Part shown: in pieces, positions 45,322-54,188 of the stretch
How positions within the stretch are numbered: the stretch's first letter is position 1
How the letters are laid out: each line of letters starts with the position of its first letter
Source: Opitutales bacterium
GTDB taxonomy: Bacteria > Verrucomicrobiota > Verrucomicrobiia > Opitutales > JAJFLR01
Length of the DNA stretch: 62,510 bases
Direction: 5' to 3'
Assembly (NCBI GenBank): GCA_021772565.1
Contig: JAJFLR010000092.1
Coordinates: forward strand, 1 to 62,510
Notes under the pieces: generated by a model
Told to the model about the DNA's origin: nothing
Seen by the model: only the letters and a program-made list of their open reading frames with translations
The model's database searches: none
Position numbers and translations under genes: made by a program

Positions 45322-45603
45322 TTAGTAACTTATTTTAAAATCAGTATAGAGTTGAATATTAGCATCTTCTTCTTGCTCTACTTTTTTTATAAATGAACTC
45401 ATCTGGTTTTCGATTTCCTTCTTGAATTTCAAAACCTCAATCTTATTTCCGGTAACATCGACTTTAACCCTACCATCGTTCAAATTTTTTACCGTGCCAG
45501 TTACTTCAAATCCCATAGCTATTCTCACTGTCTGATAACGAAACCCGACTCCCTGAACATGCCCTGAAAAAAAAATTGTAAGATGATAGTCAATATTATC
45601 CAT
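45322..45603 (-). CDS. acyP: Acylphosphatase
   Basis: A 93-residue enzyme with the signature FFSGHVQGVGFRYQTVRIA, where the Arg in GFRYQ binds the acyl phosphate, and the catalytic Asn in GTVKNLNDGRVKV. It hydrolyses carboxyl-phosphate bonds such as in 1,3-bisphosphoglycerate or acetyl phosphate. It sits first in the exporter operon, 7 bp before the ATPase gene. A link to the exporter is only by position. Confidence 0.92.
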   Translation of the reverse strand: MDNIDYHLTIFFSGHVQGVGFRYQTVRIAMGFEVTGTVKNLNDGRVKVDVTGNKIEVLKFKKEIENQMSSFIKKVEQEEDANIQLYTDFKISY

Positions 45604-45812
45604 AATTTATAAATTAGATATAAACCATCTAAATTTCAATATTACATATTTTTGTTCTATGTTAACAATTGATTTAAGAGAACATTGAGAAATCTTTGTG
45701 TCAGTAGCCTGTAAGGCTCATTGTAATTTATTTTTTATTAATTATTGATTATTTTTAGAATAATGACAGTGTATTCATATTAAATTTCTCACTAACCAAA
45801 TTAATATTAAAA

Positions 45813-46520
45813 ATGAGCAATTTTGATTTTGAAGGAACTTCCGGTAATGGAGACTGGGATGAAAGAAGTGAGCTATTCTGGGGTGAGGAAGATTGGCGGC
45901 TATACCTTAATCAACAAAATCGTGAAATTGCCAGATTCATAACACTTTACAGAAAATTAAACCAGTTTCCCAATCATCTGGATGATATTGCAAAACTAAT
46001 GGGTTGGGATGTCATTAATTGGTCTAATCAGGATTGGATTGGTGAAGATATACCTGATCAATATACTGAATTAAATAGTCATGAAAACAATGATGAAAAT
46101 GATGATTTTGATCCTTATACAATTCATCGTCATCCAGTGTTCATTGTAACTTCAGGAATATTTCATTGTTTAAAGAAAGAGGTTGAGCTCTTATTTCAAA
46201 GACGGACTATTCATCTAGAGTCTAAAATGGTTTGGAATTTATCTAATCACTTACAAAAGAGTGAAATAAATATTTTACATGCACTCCAGGCAATTGATAT
46301 GGGCGATTTTGCTTTAGCAATCTGTCATTTGAAAATTTCATTATCTGAAATAAATGATATTTTAAACATCACCTGTAATAACAAATTTGATCAATCATCT
46401 GATGGGGAAAAATTTGTAACAGATATTCGACTCTGTTTATTTGATCTGCGCGAGATGGCTTTAAGAATAGTTGATGACTGTCGAGTTGAAATTAAAAATT
46501 TTGGACAAAATTTGGATTAA
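45813..46520 (+). CDS. Conserved-looking hypothetical protein
   Basis: A 235-residue acidic cytoplasmic protein, not recognised. The N-terminus is rich in Asp, Glu and Trp (DWDERSELFWGEEDWRLYLN), then a helical segment, an Asn/Asp/Glu-rich linker (about 88-110), and a helical C-terminal half (HPVFIVTSGIFHCLKKEVEL, ALQAIDMGDFALAICHLKIS). The ALQAIDMGDFALAICHLK stretch resembles one TPR/HEPN-type helix pair but the match is weak. It is divergent from acyP and lies 48 bp before a PEP-CTERM gene on the same strand. Confidence 0.65.
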   Translation: MSNFDFEGTSGNGDWDERSELFWGEEDWRLYLNQQNREIARFITLYRKLNQFPNHLDDIAKLMGWDVINWSNQDWIGEDIPDQYTELNSHENNDENDDFDPYTIHRHPVFIVTSGIFHCLKKEVELLFQRRTIHLESKMVWNLSNHLQKSEINILHALQAIDMGDFALAICHLKISLSEINDILNITCNNKFDQSSDGEKFVTDIRLCLFDLREMALRIVDDCRVEIKNFGQNLD

Positions 46521-46568
46521 TTTTTATTGACACTATTTTATTTAATTTAAATGAGATAGTGTAAAACA

Positions 46569-47249
46569 ATGAAAAATTTAAAGTACAGACGCCTTATATA
46601 TTTTATAACATTATTTACTGTTTCAAATGTTAATTTTGCTCAAAGTAAATTTGGATTATCCGGTAATACTCCAATAGGTCCATATCAGGAAATATTTAGT
46701 GGTTCATCTCAGGTTGATATCAACTTGTCAAATGCATCATTCTATCCGGAACAATCCGCTACACCTTGGAAAAAACAAATTTCAATAGATGCATCTCGCT
46801 CTGGTGGATTAAGTAATGGCAATACTTTTATTGTTGAAGAATCAATCAATTTTCTAACCGCTGATGGAGCTATTAGTAGCTATGAACTAACGGGATGGCA
46901 GATGGAACTGGAATTTATGACAGGTGATAATAATTCTTTTCAATTTAACTCTGCTGGCTTTTCTTTATTTAGTGGTGTCAGTAATTCCAGTGTTGATGTA
47001 ACAAATAATATACTCACATTTTCCTTTGATCCGGTCACTATAAATGCGGACAATAAAAAGGGATTATTTATCAATGTTCCTATTATTTATTCAGGTGACA
47101 CTAAAAGTAGCGGAAATCAAACATTCCACATAAATCAATTTGCTATTATTGATTCAAGTGCGATCCCCGAGCCTTCTATAATTCACCTATTTATAATCGG
47201 ATCAATATTACTCATATGTTTTGAGGTCAGGAAAAAACTGTCTAAATAA
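46569..47249 (+). CDS. PEP-CTERM domain protein
   Basis: A 226-residue secreted protein: signal peptide (about 1-25, LIYFITLFTVSNVNFAQ), a beta-rich Ser/Asn-rich body, and a tail IPEPSIIHLFIIGSILLICF with a basic RKKLSK end. The Ile before PEP and the weak motif make it a variant of the family. No enzyme motif is seen. It converges on lpdA, with a 11-bp gap. Confidence 0.8.
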   Translation: MKNLKYRRLIYFITLFTVSNVNFAQSKFGLSGNTPIGPYQEIFSGSSQVDINLSNASFYPEQSATPWKKQISIDASRSGGLSNGNTFIVEESINFLTADGAISSYELTGWQMELEFMTGDNNSFQFNSAGFSLFSGVSNSSVDVTNNILTFSFDPVTINADNKKGLFINVPIIYSGDTKSSGNQTFHINQFAIIDSSAIPEPSIIHLFIIGSILLICFEVRKKLSK

Positions 47250-47260
47250 ATTTATTAAAT

Positions 47261-48658
47261 TTAGATATGTATAGCCTTATTGTAAGCTGCTCCGCAAGCC
47301 TCAGCTAACGCTTCACTCATTGTTGGATGAGCATGGATTGTGTGATGGATTTCTTCAGCAGTGATCTCCGTATTCATTGCAAGCACATATTCTGCTATTA
47401 GTTCTGTTGCATTTGATCCAATTATGTGGGCTCCCAATATTTCACCATACTGTTCGCCAATTAATACTTTAACAAAACCGTCTTTGTGATTAACAGCTAC
47501 TGCTTTCCCCGAAGCCATAAATGGAAACTTGCCTACACGATATGGTATGCCGCTTTCTTTTACTTGTGCTTCAGTTAATCCGACACTGGCAATTTGCGGT
47601 TGGCAGTAAGTACAACCTGGGAATTCTTTTACTCTTTTCGGTTCACTTTGATTGAAAATCCCGTTGACTGCCTGAAGTGCTTCATATGTCGCAACATGGG
47701 CTAACCATGGAGGTCCAATAATATCTCCGGCCGCAAATATTCCGTCAATATTTGTTTCGTATCGATCGTTTACTATTATGAAACCTTTTTCAGTTTCCAG
47801 TTTTATTTTATCAGATAAAAGCCCATTAGTATTTGCTACAACTCCTATTGCTAACAAAATACTCTCTGCTTCTATTGATTCAGTTTTCCCATTTTTTACC
47901 AAATCCAGTTTTACAGAATTTTTTTCTACACTAATATTTTCAACTGATGTGCTAACACTGACTTCAATACCTTGTTTTTTAAATGATCGGCTTAAAATTT
48001 TTGAGACCTCTTCATCTTCAACCGCAATAATTCTGGGTAGCATTTCAACTAATCTGACCTTACAACCGAATGAATTTAGAAAATAGGCAAACTCAACACC
48101 GATTGCACCCGCTCCAATAATAACTATAGATTCTGGTAGTTTTTTCATCACCAATGCCTCACGACTCGTCATTACACGTTCACCATCAACTTTTACATCG
48201 GGTAATGTTCTGGCCTTACATCCTGTGCTGATTAAAATATTTTCTGCATTTAATATTTTCCCCGTATGTTCACCGTCTTTAATTTCAATTGTTCCAGGAT
48301 TTGTAATTTGTCCACAGCCTACAAAATAATCGACTTTATTTTTTTTGAATAAAAATTCTATGCCGCTTCCCATTTGATCAGAAACTTTCCTCGATCGCTC
48401 AATAACTTTAGAAAAATTAAAATCGACATTACTACTAGAAATTCCAAAATCATCGGAATGCTTGATCGACTGATAAAGCTCTGCAGCCTTCAGCAGTGCC
48501 TTTGAGGGAATACAACCCCAGTTTAAACAAGTACCACCGGCACGTTCTGCTTCGATACAAGCAACTTTTTTACCTAACTGTCCGGCTCTAATGGCTCCGG
48601 CATACCCGGCAGGTCCACCCCCAATAGCTATAAGATCATATTTTTCACTATCACTCAT
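47261..48658 (-). CDS. lpdA: Dihydrolipoamide dehydrogenase
   Basis: A 465-residue FAD disulfide reductase. FAD site GGGPAGYAGAIRAGQLG, redox-active Cys44/Cys49 in GGTCLNWGCIPSKALL, NAD site IVIIGAGAIGVEFAYFLNS, and the active-site His-Glu pair in HAHPTMSEALAEA. It reoxidises lipoamide as the E3 subunit of pyruvate and 2-oxoglutarate dehydrogenase or of the glycine cleavage system. None of those subunits is nearby, so it is a stand-alone E3. Confidence 0.95.
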   Translation of the reverse strand: MSDSEKYDLIAIGGGPAGYAGAIRAGQLGKKVACIEAERAGGTCLNWGCIPSKALLKAAELYQSIKHSDDFGISSSNVDFNFSKVIERSRKVSDQMGSGIEFLFKKNKVDYFVGCGQITNPGTIEIKDGEHTGKILNAENILISTGCKARTLPDVKVDGERVMTSREALVMKKLPESIVIIGAGAIGVEFAYFLNSFGCKVRLVEMLPRIIAVEDEEVSKILSRSFKKQGIEVSVSTSVENISVEKNSVKLDLVKNGKTESIEAESILLAIGVVANTNGLLSDKIKLETEKGFIIVNDRYETNIDGIFAAGDIIGPPWLAHVATYEALQAVNGIFNQSEPKRVKEFPGCTYCQPQIASVGLTEAQVKESGIPYRVGKFPFMASGKAVAVNHKDGFVKVLIGEQYGEILGAHIIGSNATELIAEYVLAMNTEITAEEIHHTIHAHPTMSEALAEACGAAYNKAIHI

Positions 48659-48884
48659 AATTTAAATCTTTTAACAGATATTATCAGCGGATCAATGATG
48701 ATTTTTAAAATGCTTGAGTTTAATTCTGGATCGGGAATCTCTATTACTAATCTATTTGTTGTAGAATCTACGCTTGTCTGAGTAATTCTCTATTCTTATC
48801 ATAGAATTTATACTGGTTCTGGAAAATAATTTCACAAAGTGATTTGAAAAAGTTATGAAGGCTCAAGTTACATAGATTACTTCG

Positions 48885-48998
48885 TCTAGCCGTCGTAGCA
48901 ATAGGCTACTATGGCGGAGTAGGCTCGCGTTGCTCCTCGCAATGACAACGGTGTTTCCCGTTGTCATTGCGAATTCGACTTTAGTCGAATGTGGCAAT
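48885..48998. repeat. ATTGCGAG-type palindrome, inverted pair
   Basis: Contains CGCAATGACAACGG (48938-48951) and its exact complement CCGTTGTCATTGCG (48958-48971), a 14-bp stem with a 6-base loop, and a flanking GGCAATCCATCTGAC. The left part (TCTAGCCGTCGTAGCAATAG at about 48888) resembles the CTAGCCGTAGCCTATTG repeat at 50.3 kb. The rest of the 48659-49381 gap is AT-rich with no credible gene. Confidence 0.8.
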
Positions 48999-49381
48999 CC
49001 ATCTGACTTGGCTATTGGCTAAAATACAAACGGCTAGTTTAATACTGTCTGCTCTCTCAGTCAAATTGTTGTTGTCAAGTTTTCTGTTTGAGCGGAATCG
49101 TATTAAAAATACATTGAGAATAAATTATTCCACCATGATTAAAATAGTAGGTTCCGATTACTATCGGAAGCGCATCTGCGAACAAGCTTGGCTCCACAAT
49201 ATTGGCAATACGACGGATGATCCTGATTTTACATCGGGGTTCTCTACCACCCAAATGTCAAATTTAATATTAATTCAGTGCTCACCCGAATGCCCAAGTG
49301 CGTTCCACCCCCAAATTTTCACTTTGGCTTTCTGCTCGGTGGCAGATGGCAATTAATAATAATAAATAGAAATGTAATAAT

Positions 49382-50116
49382 ATGAATACGAAAATAGAAA
49401 TGAATAAAATAACCAATGTAACAAAAAATCGGAAACAGATAATAAACAAACTGCATAAATATTCACAGGGTTCACAAAGCTTAATGGTGATGGCAGGTGT
49501 ATTGGGTCAAACAGTAATCTGTTCTGCCAGCGTTCAAATACTAAATCTAGATGGACCAAATGTAGGTGAAACCTTGATTGCCGGGGGCGGCGGTACTGCA
49601 GGGGATCAGCCCATCTATCTTCTGGATTCATCTGCCTCATCATCGGACGCTCTAAACTTTGCGGGAAATTCTGCATCTGGCGGACGTGTTTTTATCAACG
49701 GGGCTAACGGTGCGAATATAATGAATATTGGATCAGGTAGTAACGGGGCTGCAATTATATATTACGCATTGGGGGAGTCGATTGATGGTTCCGCTGATAA
49801 CTCGTCTGTGACTTACGGTTATACATTTGCTGGTGCTTTTGGGGGTGCACGCGGGGACTGGACTGTAGATAGACCGTCTGGTGCCATTGGATTTAAAAAC
49901 GGAGATGGTGAATTTGGGTTTTTGAATGTTGATTGGGATGTATCCACTAAATCTTTAACTATTCTTGGAGGTAGTTATGAAGATTCTGGTGCTGCGATTA
50001 CAGTAACGGCCGTCCCTGAACCAGCCGAATACGCAGCAGCACTCGGTCTTGGTGCTCTTGGCCTCGCATTCTATCGCCGTCGTCCTGAAAATAAAACCCG
50101 ATTAAAGAATAAATGA
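49382..50116 (+). CDS. PEP-CTERM protein, paralogue 2
   Basis: A 244-residue protein, close paralogue of the one at 23753-24496. Shared blocks: KLHKYSQGSQSLMVMAGVLG, ASVQILNLDGPNVGETLIAG, GAIGFKNGDGEFGFLNVDW and VSTKSLTILGGSYE. The tail is VPEPAEYAAALGLGALGLAF with a basic end. The long basic N-terminal lead before the signal segment is also shared. The gene is followed by the same terminator stem as paralogue 1. Function unknown; both products probably sit in the cell envelope. Confidence 0.88.
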   Translation: MNTKIEMNKITNVTKNRKQIINKLHKYSQGSQSLMVMAGVLGQTVICSASVQILNLDGPNVGETLIAGGGGTAGDQPIYLLDSSASSSDALNFAGNSASGGRVFINGANGANIMNIGSGSNGAAIIYYALGESIDGSADNSSVTYGYTFAGAFGGARGDWTVDRPSGAIGFKNGDGEFGFLNVDWDVSTKSLTILGGSYEDSGAAITVTAVPEPAEYAAALGLGALGLAFYRRRPENKTRLKNK

Positions 50117-50182
50117 TTTGGATTACTGAATAATCAATAAATAAAGTTAGTCGAATTATTTTATAGTTACTAACGATATTTA

Positions 50183-50215
50183 ACAAACCCCGGTATTTTT
50201 TATGCCGGGGTTTGT
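50183..50215 (+). terminator. Terminator after PEP-CTERM paralogue 2
   Basis: A perfect 11-bp stem, ACAAACCCCGG (50183-50193) with its complement at 50205-50215, with an 11-base loop. The T-rich tract after it is short (GTTTATTA). The AAACCCCGG core is the same as in the terminator at 23697-23727 and is retained with the gene copy. Confidence 0.88.
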
Positions 50216-50294
50216 GTTTATTACCTCAATACTTAACTCCTAACACATTTAACAAGGAATTGTATCTGCTAGGTATAAATCTAATAAGATGTTT

Positions 50295-50478
50295 TTCGGT
50301 ATCGGTATCAGTACATCTAGCCGTAGCCTATTGGCGAAGACTGTTGAAACGGCAATCGGTATCAGTACATCTAGCCGTAGCCTATTGGTGAAGACTGGTG
50401 AAACGGCTATCGGTATCGCTTTCGGATTATTCCCAATGTTAAATCGGAATACCGATACGGATAACCGAATGGCATTTC
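50295..50478. repeat. 54-bp tandem repeat with flanking inverted GGTATCGG ends
   Basis: Two adjacent 54-bp units (50301-50354 and 50355-50408) start ATCGGTATCAGTACATCTAG and differ at only a few positions; a third, partial unit follows. The left end CGGTATCGGTAT is nearly inverted at ATACCGATACGG (about 50450). Each unit length is 18 codons, which keeps a frame open, but the resulting protein looks spurious. Part of the unit recurs inverted at 58358-58390. Confidence 0.85.
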
Positions 50479-50557
50479 CATGTTGATAGCGATATTTTAA
50501 AATTATTTTTTGCTTCCGACTTTGACGGGTTGGAATTTATAATATTGTTTCTCCAGC

Positions 50558-51025
50558 CTAAATATCAATTACATCGTCATCTTTATACTGTATCGGTTTC
50601 CTGTCTCGAATCGGCGCATTTCTACTTTCGGTGGAATAAGTATTTACTTGAATTTTAGATTTCATCATAAATAATTTTGCAATCAGTGGTGTAAGACTGA
50701 CTATCATCGCTCCCCATAATGCCGATGTAAATGATACTACGGTAAAGCCGGAAACAATTTCAGCAACCAACATAAATAGACACGCATTTATAAACCATAA
50801 CCCCAATCCTAATGTGAGAATAACAAAGGGTAGGGCAAATAATACCAGAATTGGTTTAATCAATATATTCAAAATAGTTAGTATGATGACTACGAAAAAA
50901 AGAGTTGATGGTTGGTCGTAATGAATTCCAGAGGATGTGTGCGAAGCAATAATAACACCCAATGCAACAAGACCTGCATTGATGAATTTTGCTGAAAAAC
51001 TGTTCTGTGATTGATTTATAGTCAT
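50558..51025 (-). CDS. Phage holin family 4 / YvlD-like membrane protein
   Basis: A 155-residue protein of four predicted helices with the YvlD pattern (ILTILNILIKPILVLFALPF, VILTLGLGLWFINACLFMLV). It follows the 'NxxIxPxLxxLxLPxxxLTLGL' motif of the family. Despite the name it is chromosomal and not a phage lysis gene; its role is unknown (some relatives are stress-induced). It is alone on the minus strand. Confidence 0.85.
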   Translation of the reverse strand: MTINQSQNSFSAKFINAGLVALGVIIASHTSSGIHYDQPSTLFFVVIILTILNILIKPILVLFALPFVILTLGLGLWFINACLFMLVAEIVSGFTVVSFTSALWGAMIVSLTPLIAKLFMMKSKIQVNTYSTESRNAPIRDRKPIQYKDDDVIDI

Positions 51026-51302
51026 ATTATTCTGATTTCTTATCTCAGACTACTGTCGGCGAATCAAGTTCAGATAATCATAGTTTTTACAAGTTTGGTC
51101 GGGAAACATATCCTATACATCCCACTTGACTGACTTGGATGTAAAACGTAAAACGAATATTTAAGAATTTGTCTGTGAGCTCAGTTTAATGAACAAAAAT
51201 CACTTTTGCATTGTGAAGTCCTGATCAAAGGAATTGTCTAACTATACTATCCTCACTAAACAGCGACCTTGCAATCAGCAGATTATTTTTATCCAGTCAC
51301 CA

Positions 51303-52352
51303 ATGAGCAGTAAAATTAACATACGTTCATTGTCTTTGGCAGATCTCATCGAAAGTATTACATCAATTGGAGAAAAGTCTTTCAGAGCAAAACAAATTTT
51401 TGAATGGTTATGGAAGAAAAATGTCGGATCGTTTGATGAGATGACAAGTTTGTCTAAGGAATTCCGAGATAAACTACTAACCACTTATATTATAGATAAA
51501 ATTGTTTTAGCTGAGAAACAGATCAGTTCTGACAAAACTATAAAATGTGCATTTAGAACTCACGACGGTCATATTATTGAAGGTGTTCTGATTCCTGTCA
51601 AAAATCGAATGACTGCCTGCATATCATCACAAGTTGGTTGTAGTTTAGCTTGTAAATTTTGTGCGACTGGAAAACTGAAACGTCTACGGAATTTGAGCTT
51701 TAGCGAAATTTACGATCAAGCATTTATTATCAATCAAATTGCAACTGAGCATTACGACACACATCTATCAAATATTGTTTATATGGGAATGGGTGAGCCA
51801 ATGTTGAATTATACTAACGTTAAAATCTCGGCTGAAATGATTTCATCTGAAGATGGCATGGCAATGTCACCAAAAAGAATAACCGTGTCCACAGCGGGTA
51901 TTGCAAAAAATATTAAAAAATTAGGTGATGATGATGTTAAGTTTAACCTGGCTTTATCGCTGCATGCAGCACAAGACAATAAAAGGAGTAAAATTATGGA
52001 GATTAATAACTCCAATAATCTTGAAGCACTGGCTGAAGCTATTAAATATTTTTATGAAAAAACAGGTTCGAGAATAACATTTGAGTACATTATATTTAAA
52101 GACTTTAACGACGCCATGAATGATGCACAGGAACTTGCACACTTTTGCAAAAATGTACCGTGCAAAGTAAACATCATCGAATACAATCCTATCGATGATG
52201 GAGAATTTTCACAGGCTGAAACGCAAAAGGTTAAAGCATTTGCCAATTTTCTTGAGAGTAAAAATATTATTGTGAATATTCGAAGAAGTCGTGGTAAAGA
52301 CATTGACGCTGCTTGTGGTCAACTGGCAAATAAAAACGCTTTAACTGGCTAG
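51303..52352 (+). CDS. rlmN: 23S rRNA (adenine-2503-C2)-methyltransferase
   Basis: A 349-residue radical-SAM enzyme using the ATG at 51303 (MSSKINIRSLSLADL). The iron-sulfur cysteines are C113, C117 and C120 (CSLACKFC). Other blocks: FRAKQIFEWLWKK, MGMGEPMLNY, RITVSTAGI, NLALSLHA, and the C-terminal DIDAACGQL with the second catalytic Cys. It methylates A2503 of 23S rRNA and also tRNA. It ends 15 bp from the convergent gatC. Confidence 0.95.
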   Translation: MSSKINIRSLSLADLIESITSIGEKSFRAKQIFEWLWKKNVGSFDEMTSLSKEFRDKLLTTYIIDKIVLAEKQISSDKTIKCAFRTHDGHIIEGVLIPVKNRMTACISSQVGCSLACKFCATGKLKRLRNLSFSEIYDQAFIINQIATEHYDTHLSNIVYMGMGEPMLNYTNVKISAEMISSEDGMAMSPKRITVSTAGIAKNIKKLGDDDVKFNLALSLHAAQDNKRSKIMEINNSNNLEALAEAIKYFYEKTGSRITFEYIIFKDFNDAMNDAQELAHFCKNVPCKVNIIEYNPIDDGEFSQAETQKVKAFANFLESKNIIVNIRRSRGKDIDAACGQLANKNALTG

Positions 52353-52367
52353 AGTAATCTGGGTCAA

Positions 52368-52667
52368 TCATGCGTCTCCGACAACTTTTGGTACGACAAC
52401 ATGGTTGTTGCGAATAGCAGGTGAGTTAAGTAATGCTTCTTCCGTGGTAAAACCAGGTTCAGGTGTATCTTCCTGCCAGACATTATAGACTGGAAATGCA
52501 TGCGCCATTGGCTCGACACCACTAACGTCGACCTCGTTTAACTTTTTGAAATATTTTAATATATCACCGAGTTGAGACGAGAATTTTGTTTTCTCATCGT
52601 CAGTGAGCTCAATGCGGGCGAGTTTTGCAACGTAATCAATGTCTATTTTTGGTGAATCTTCATCCAT
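52368..52667 (-). CDS. gatC: Aspartyl/glutamyl-tRNA amidotransferase subunit C
   Basis: A 99-residue GatC: DYVAKLARIELTDDEKTKFS and QLGDILKYFKKLNEVDVSGV, then PMAHAFPVYNVWQEDTPEPG. It links GatA and GatB in the enzyme that makes Gln-tRNA or Asn-tRNA. gatA and gatB are not in the window. The gene converges on rlmN. Confidence 0.94.
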   Translation of the reverse strand: MDEDSPKIDIDYVAKLARIELTDDEKTKFSSQLGDILKYFKKLNEVDVSGVEPMAHAFPVYNVWQEDTPEPGFTTEEALLNSPAIRNNHVVVPKVVGDA

Positions 52668-53053
52668 AAATATATTGTGTAAAAGATTTATTTTTTAATT
52701 TCAAACTCCAAATTTTGAAAGTCACTAAAATAAACAAAAAAAAATTTAGCCACGGATTTCAGGTATGCGGTTTGTCACGGATTAAACGCCGATAATTTCC
52801 CCTAAATTTAAAACTACAGCTTCAATAAATTTTTATTGAGCTAGTAACTTTGGGATGTATTTGGTTATTTTTGATTGTTGTATTAATGCATTTAGAAACT
52901 TAAAATTCTATGTTTAATACCCGTGTATCAGTGGCTCAATTCTTTTCTATTGTGTCTACATTCCTGAAATTACAACAAATTCATCATGTTTATTATTGAA
53001 CAAAATTGGATTTTATTGTTTCTCTACGCTTTAATTTCAATTTAAGGAGTGAT
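52668..53053. other. Gene-free gap with a decayed palindrome
   Basis: AGCCACGGATTTCAGGTATG (near 52747) resembles the AGCCACAGATGAAACACAG arm at 2302, and TGTCACGGATTAAACGCC follows. It looks like a worn copy of the same repeat family. No gene is seen. Confidence 0.5.
53044..53049 (+). promoter_or_regulatory. Shine-Dalgarno site that fixes the PPIase start
   Basis: AAGGAG at 53044-53049 lies 4 bp before the ATG at 53054. Few genes in the window have such a clear site, and it supports this start over an in-frame ATG 48 bp upstream. Confidence 0.75.
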
Positions 53054-54079
53054 ATGAAAATAAACAGAATAAAAATTTGGATACTCACGGTGAGTATTAT
53101 TATTAATTCATTATTAGGAAATATTATGGGTGCAGAGGATAAATTATCGGATGGAATGTATGCTGAGGTGGATACCACTAAGGGCAAAATATTGTTAACT
53201 TTGGAATTTGAAAAAACTCCAATGACCGTTTGTAACTTTGCAGGTTTGGCCGAAGGTAATATTAAAACAGACAAACAATCGGGTCAGCCGTATTATGATG
53301 GCCTGAAATTTCATCGGGTCATTGATGACTTCATGGTTCAGGGAGGTTGTCCATTAGGCACTGGAACCGGTGGTCCAGGTTATAGTTTCCCAGATGAGTT
53401 TGATTCAAGTTTGAGACACAGTGGTCCCGGTATTCTATCAATGGCTAATTCCGGCCCGGGAACAAACGGCTCTCAATTTTTTATCACTCATGTTAAAACA
53501 CCTTGGTTAGATGATAAGCACACTGTCTTTGGACACGTTGTCGATGGTCAGGATGTAGTGAATAAAATTAAAACTAACGACAAAATTAACAGTATAAAGA
53601 TTATTAGAGTCGGTGAAAAAGCTACTGCATTTTTGGCATCTCAAGAATCTTTTGATAAATTGCGCTCAAATATTAAAAGTCCATTTAGCGCAAACTTAGA
53701 TAAATCTGAAGAATATATGTCAAGTATTGCAAAGACTGAAGGCGTTGTTAAAACTAAATCAGGATTGTGCTACAAAGTTTTAAAGGAGGGAAGCGGTAAT
53801 AGCCCTCAATCAACTGATGAAGTAACGGTTCATTATGAAGGGAAATTGATTAACGGTAATGTTTTTGATAGTTCGATAAAAAGAAATAAACCAGCGACTT
53901 TTAAATTAAATAGAGTGATATCCGGGTGGACTGAGGGTTTATCTTTAATGAAAGAAGGGGGCAAAAATATTTTATATATTCCACATGAGTTAGCTTACGG
54001 GAAAAAAGGTGCAAGCGGGGTAATCCCGCCAAACTCAGCACTTATATTTGAGGTCGAGTTACTTAAAGTCGGTAATTAG
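53054..54079 (+). CDS. Cyclophilin-FKBP fusion, secreted peptidyl-prolyl isomerase
   Basis: A 341-residue protein: signal peptide ([20 protein letters not shown], about 6-25), then a cyclophilin domain (about 33-195) with [35 protein letters not shown] and [14 protein letters not shown], then an FKBP domain (about 240-341) with [32 protein letters not shown] and [20 protein letters not shown]. Both isomerase active sites look intact. It is probably a periplasmic foldase with two different prolyl isomerase folds. The pairing in one chain is uncommon. Confidence 0.9.
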   Translation: MKINRIKIWILTVSIIINSLLGNIMGAEDKLSDGMYAEVDTTKGKILLTLEFEKTPMTVCNFAGLAEGNIKTDKQSGQPYYDGLKFHRVIDDFMVQGGCPLGTGTGGPGYSFPDEFDSSLRHSGPGILSMANSGPGTNGSQFFITHVKTPWLDDKHTVFGHVVDGQDVVNKIKTNDKINSIKIIRVGEKATAFLASQESFDKLRSNIKSPFSANLDKSEEYMSSIAKTEGVVKTKSGLCYKVLKEGSGNSPQSTDEVTVHYEGKLINGNVFDSSIKRNKPATFKLNRVISGWTEGLSLMKEGGKNILYIPHELAYGKKGASGVIPPNSALIFEVELLKVGN

Positions 54080-54155
54080 AAATTGGCAATCGTCTATTGG
54101 CTATTGTGTTTTATCCAATTAACAACATAAGGTCATTCTATTATAAATTAATTTG

Positions 54156-54175
54156 TAATTAGTAATTACTAATTA
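54156..54175. promoter_or_regulatory. 20-bp perfect palindrome before rapA
   Basis: TAATTAGTAATTACTAATTA is a perfect 20-bp palindrome, ending 13 bp before the rapA start codon. It may be an operator. It is low in complexity (A, T and a single G/C pair), so chance is possible. Confidence 0.5.
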
Positions 54176-54188
54176 GTAATTTAAACAA

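Noticed and set aside
48991-49356. 121-codon open frame before the PEP-CTERM paralogue
   Set aside because: It begins inside an ATTGCGAG-type repeat and has an unstructured sequence with no family match.
50289-50486. Open frame of 65 codons across the 54-bp tandem repeat
   Set aside because: The unit is 18 codons long and so keeps any frame open. The peptide is a repeated IGISTSSRSLL block with no plausible start context.
50558-51025. Phage lysis cassette on the basis of the holin-family name
   Set aside because: No endolysin or other phage gene is nearby. The YvlD-like family is chromosomal.
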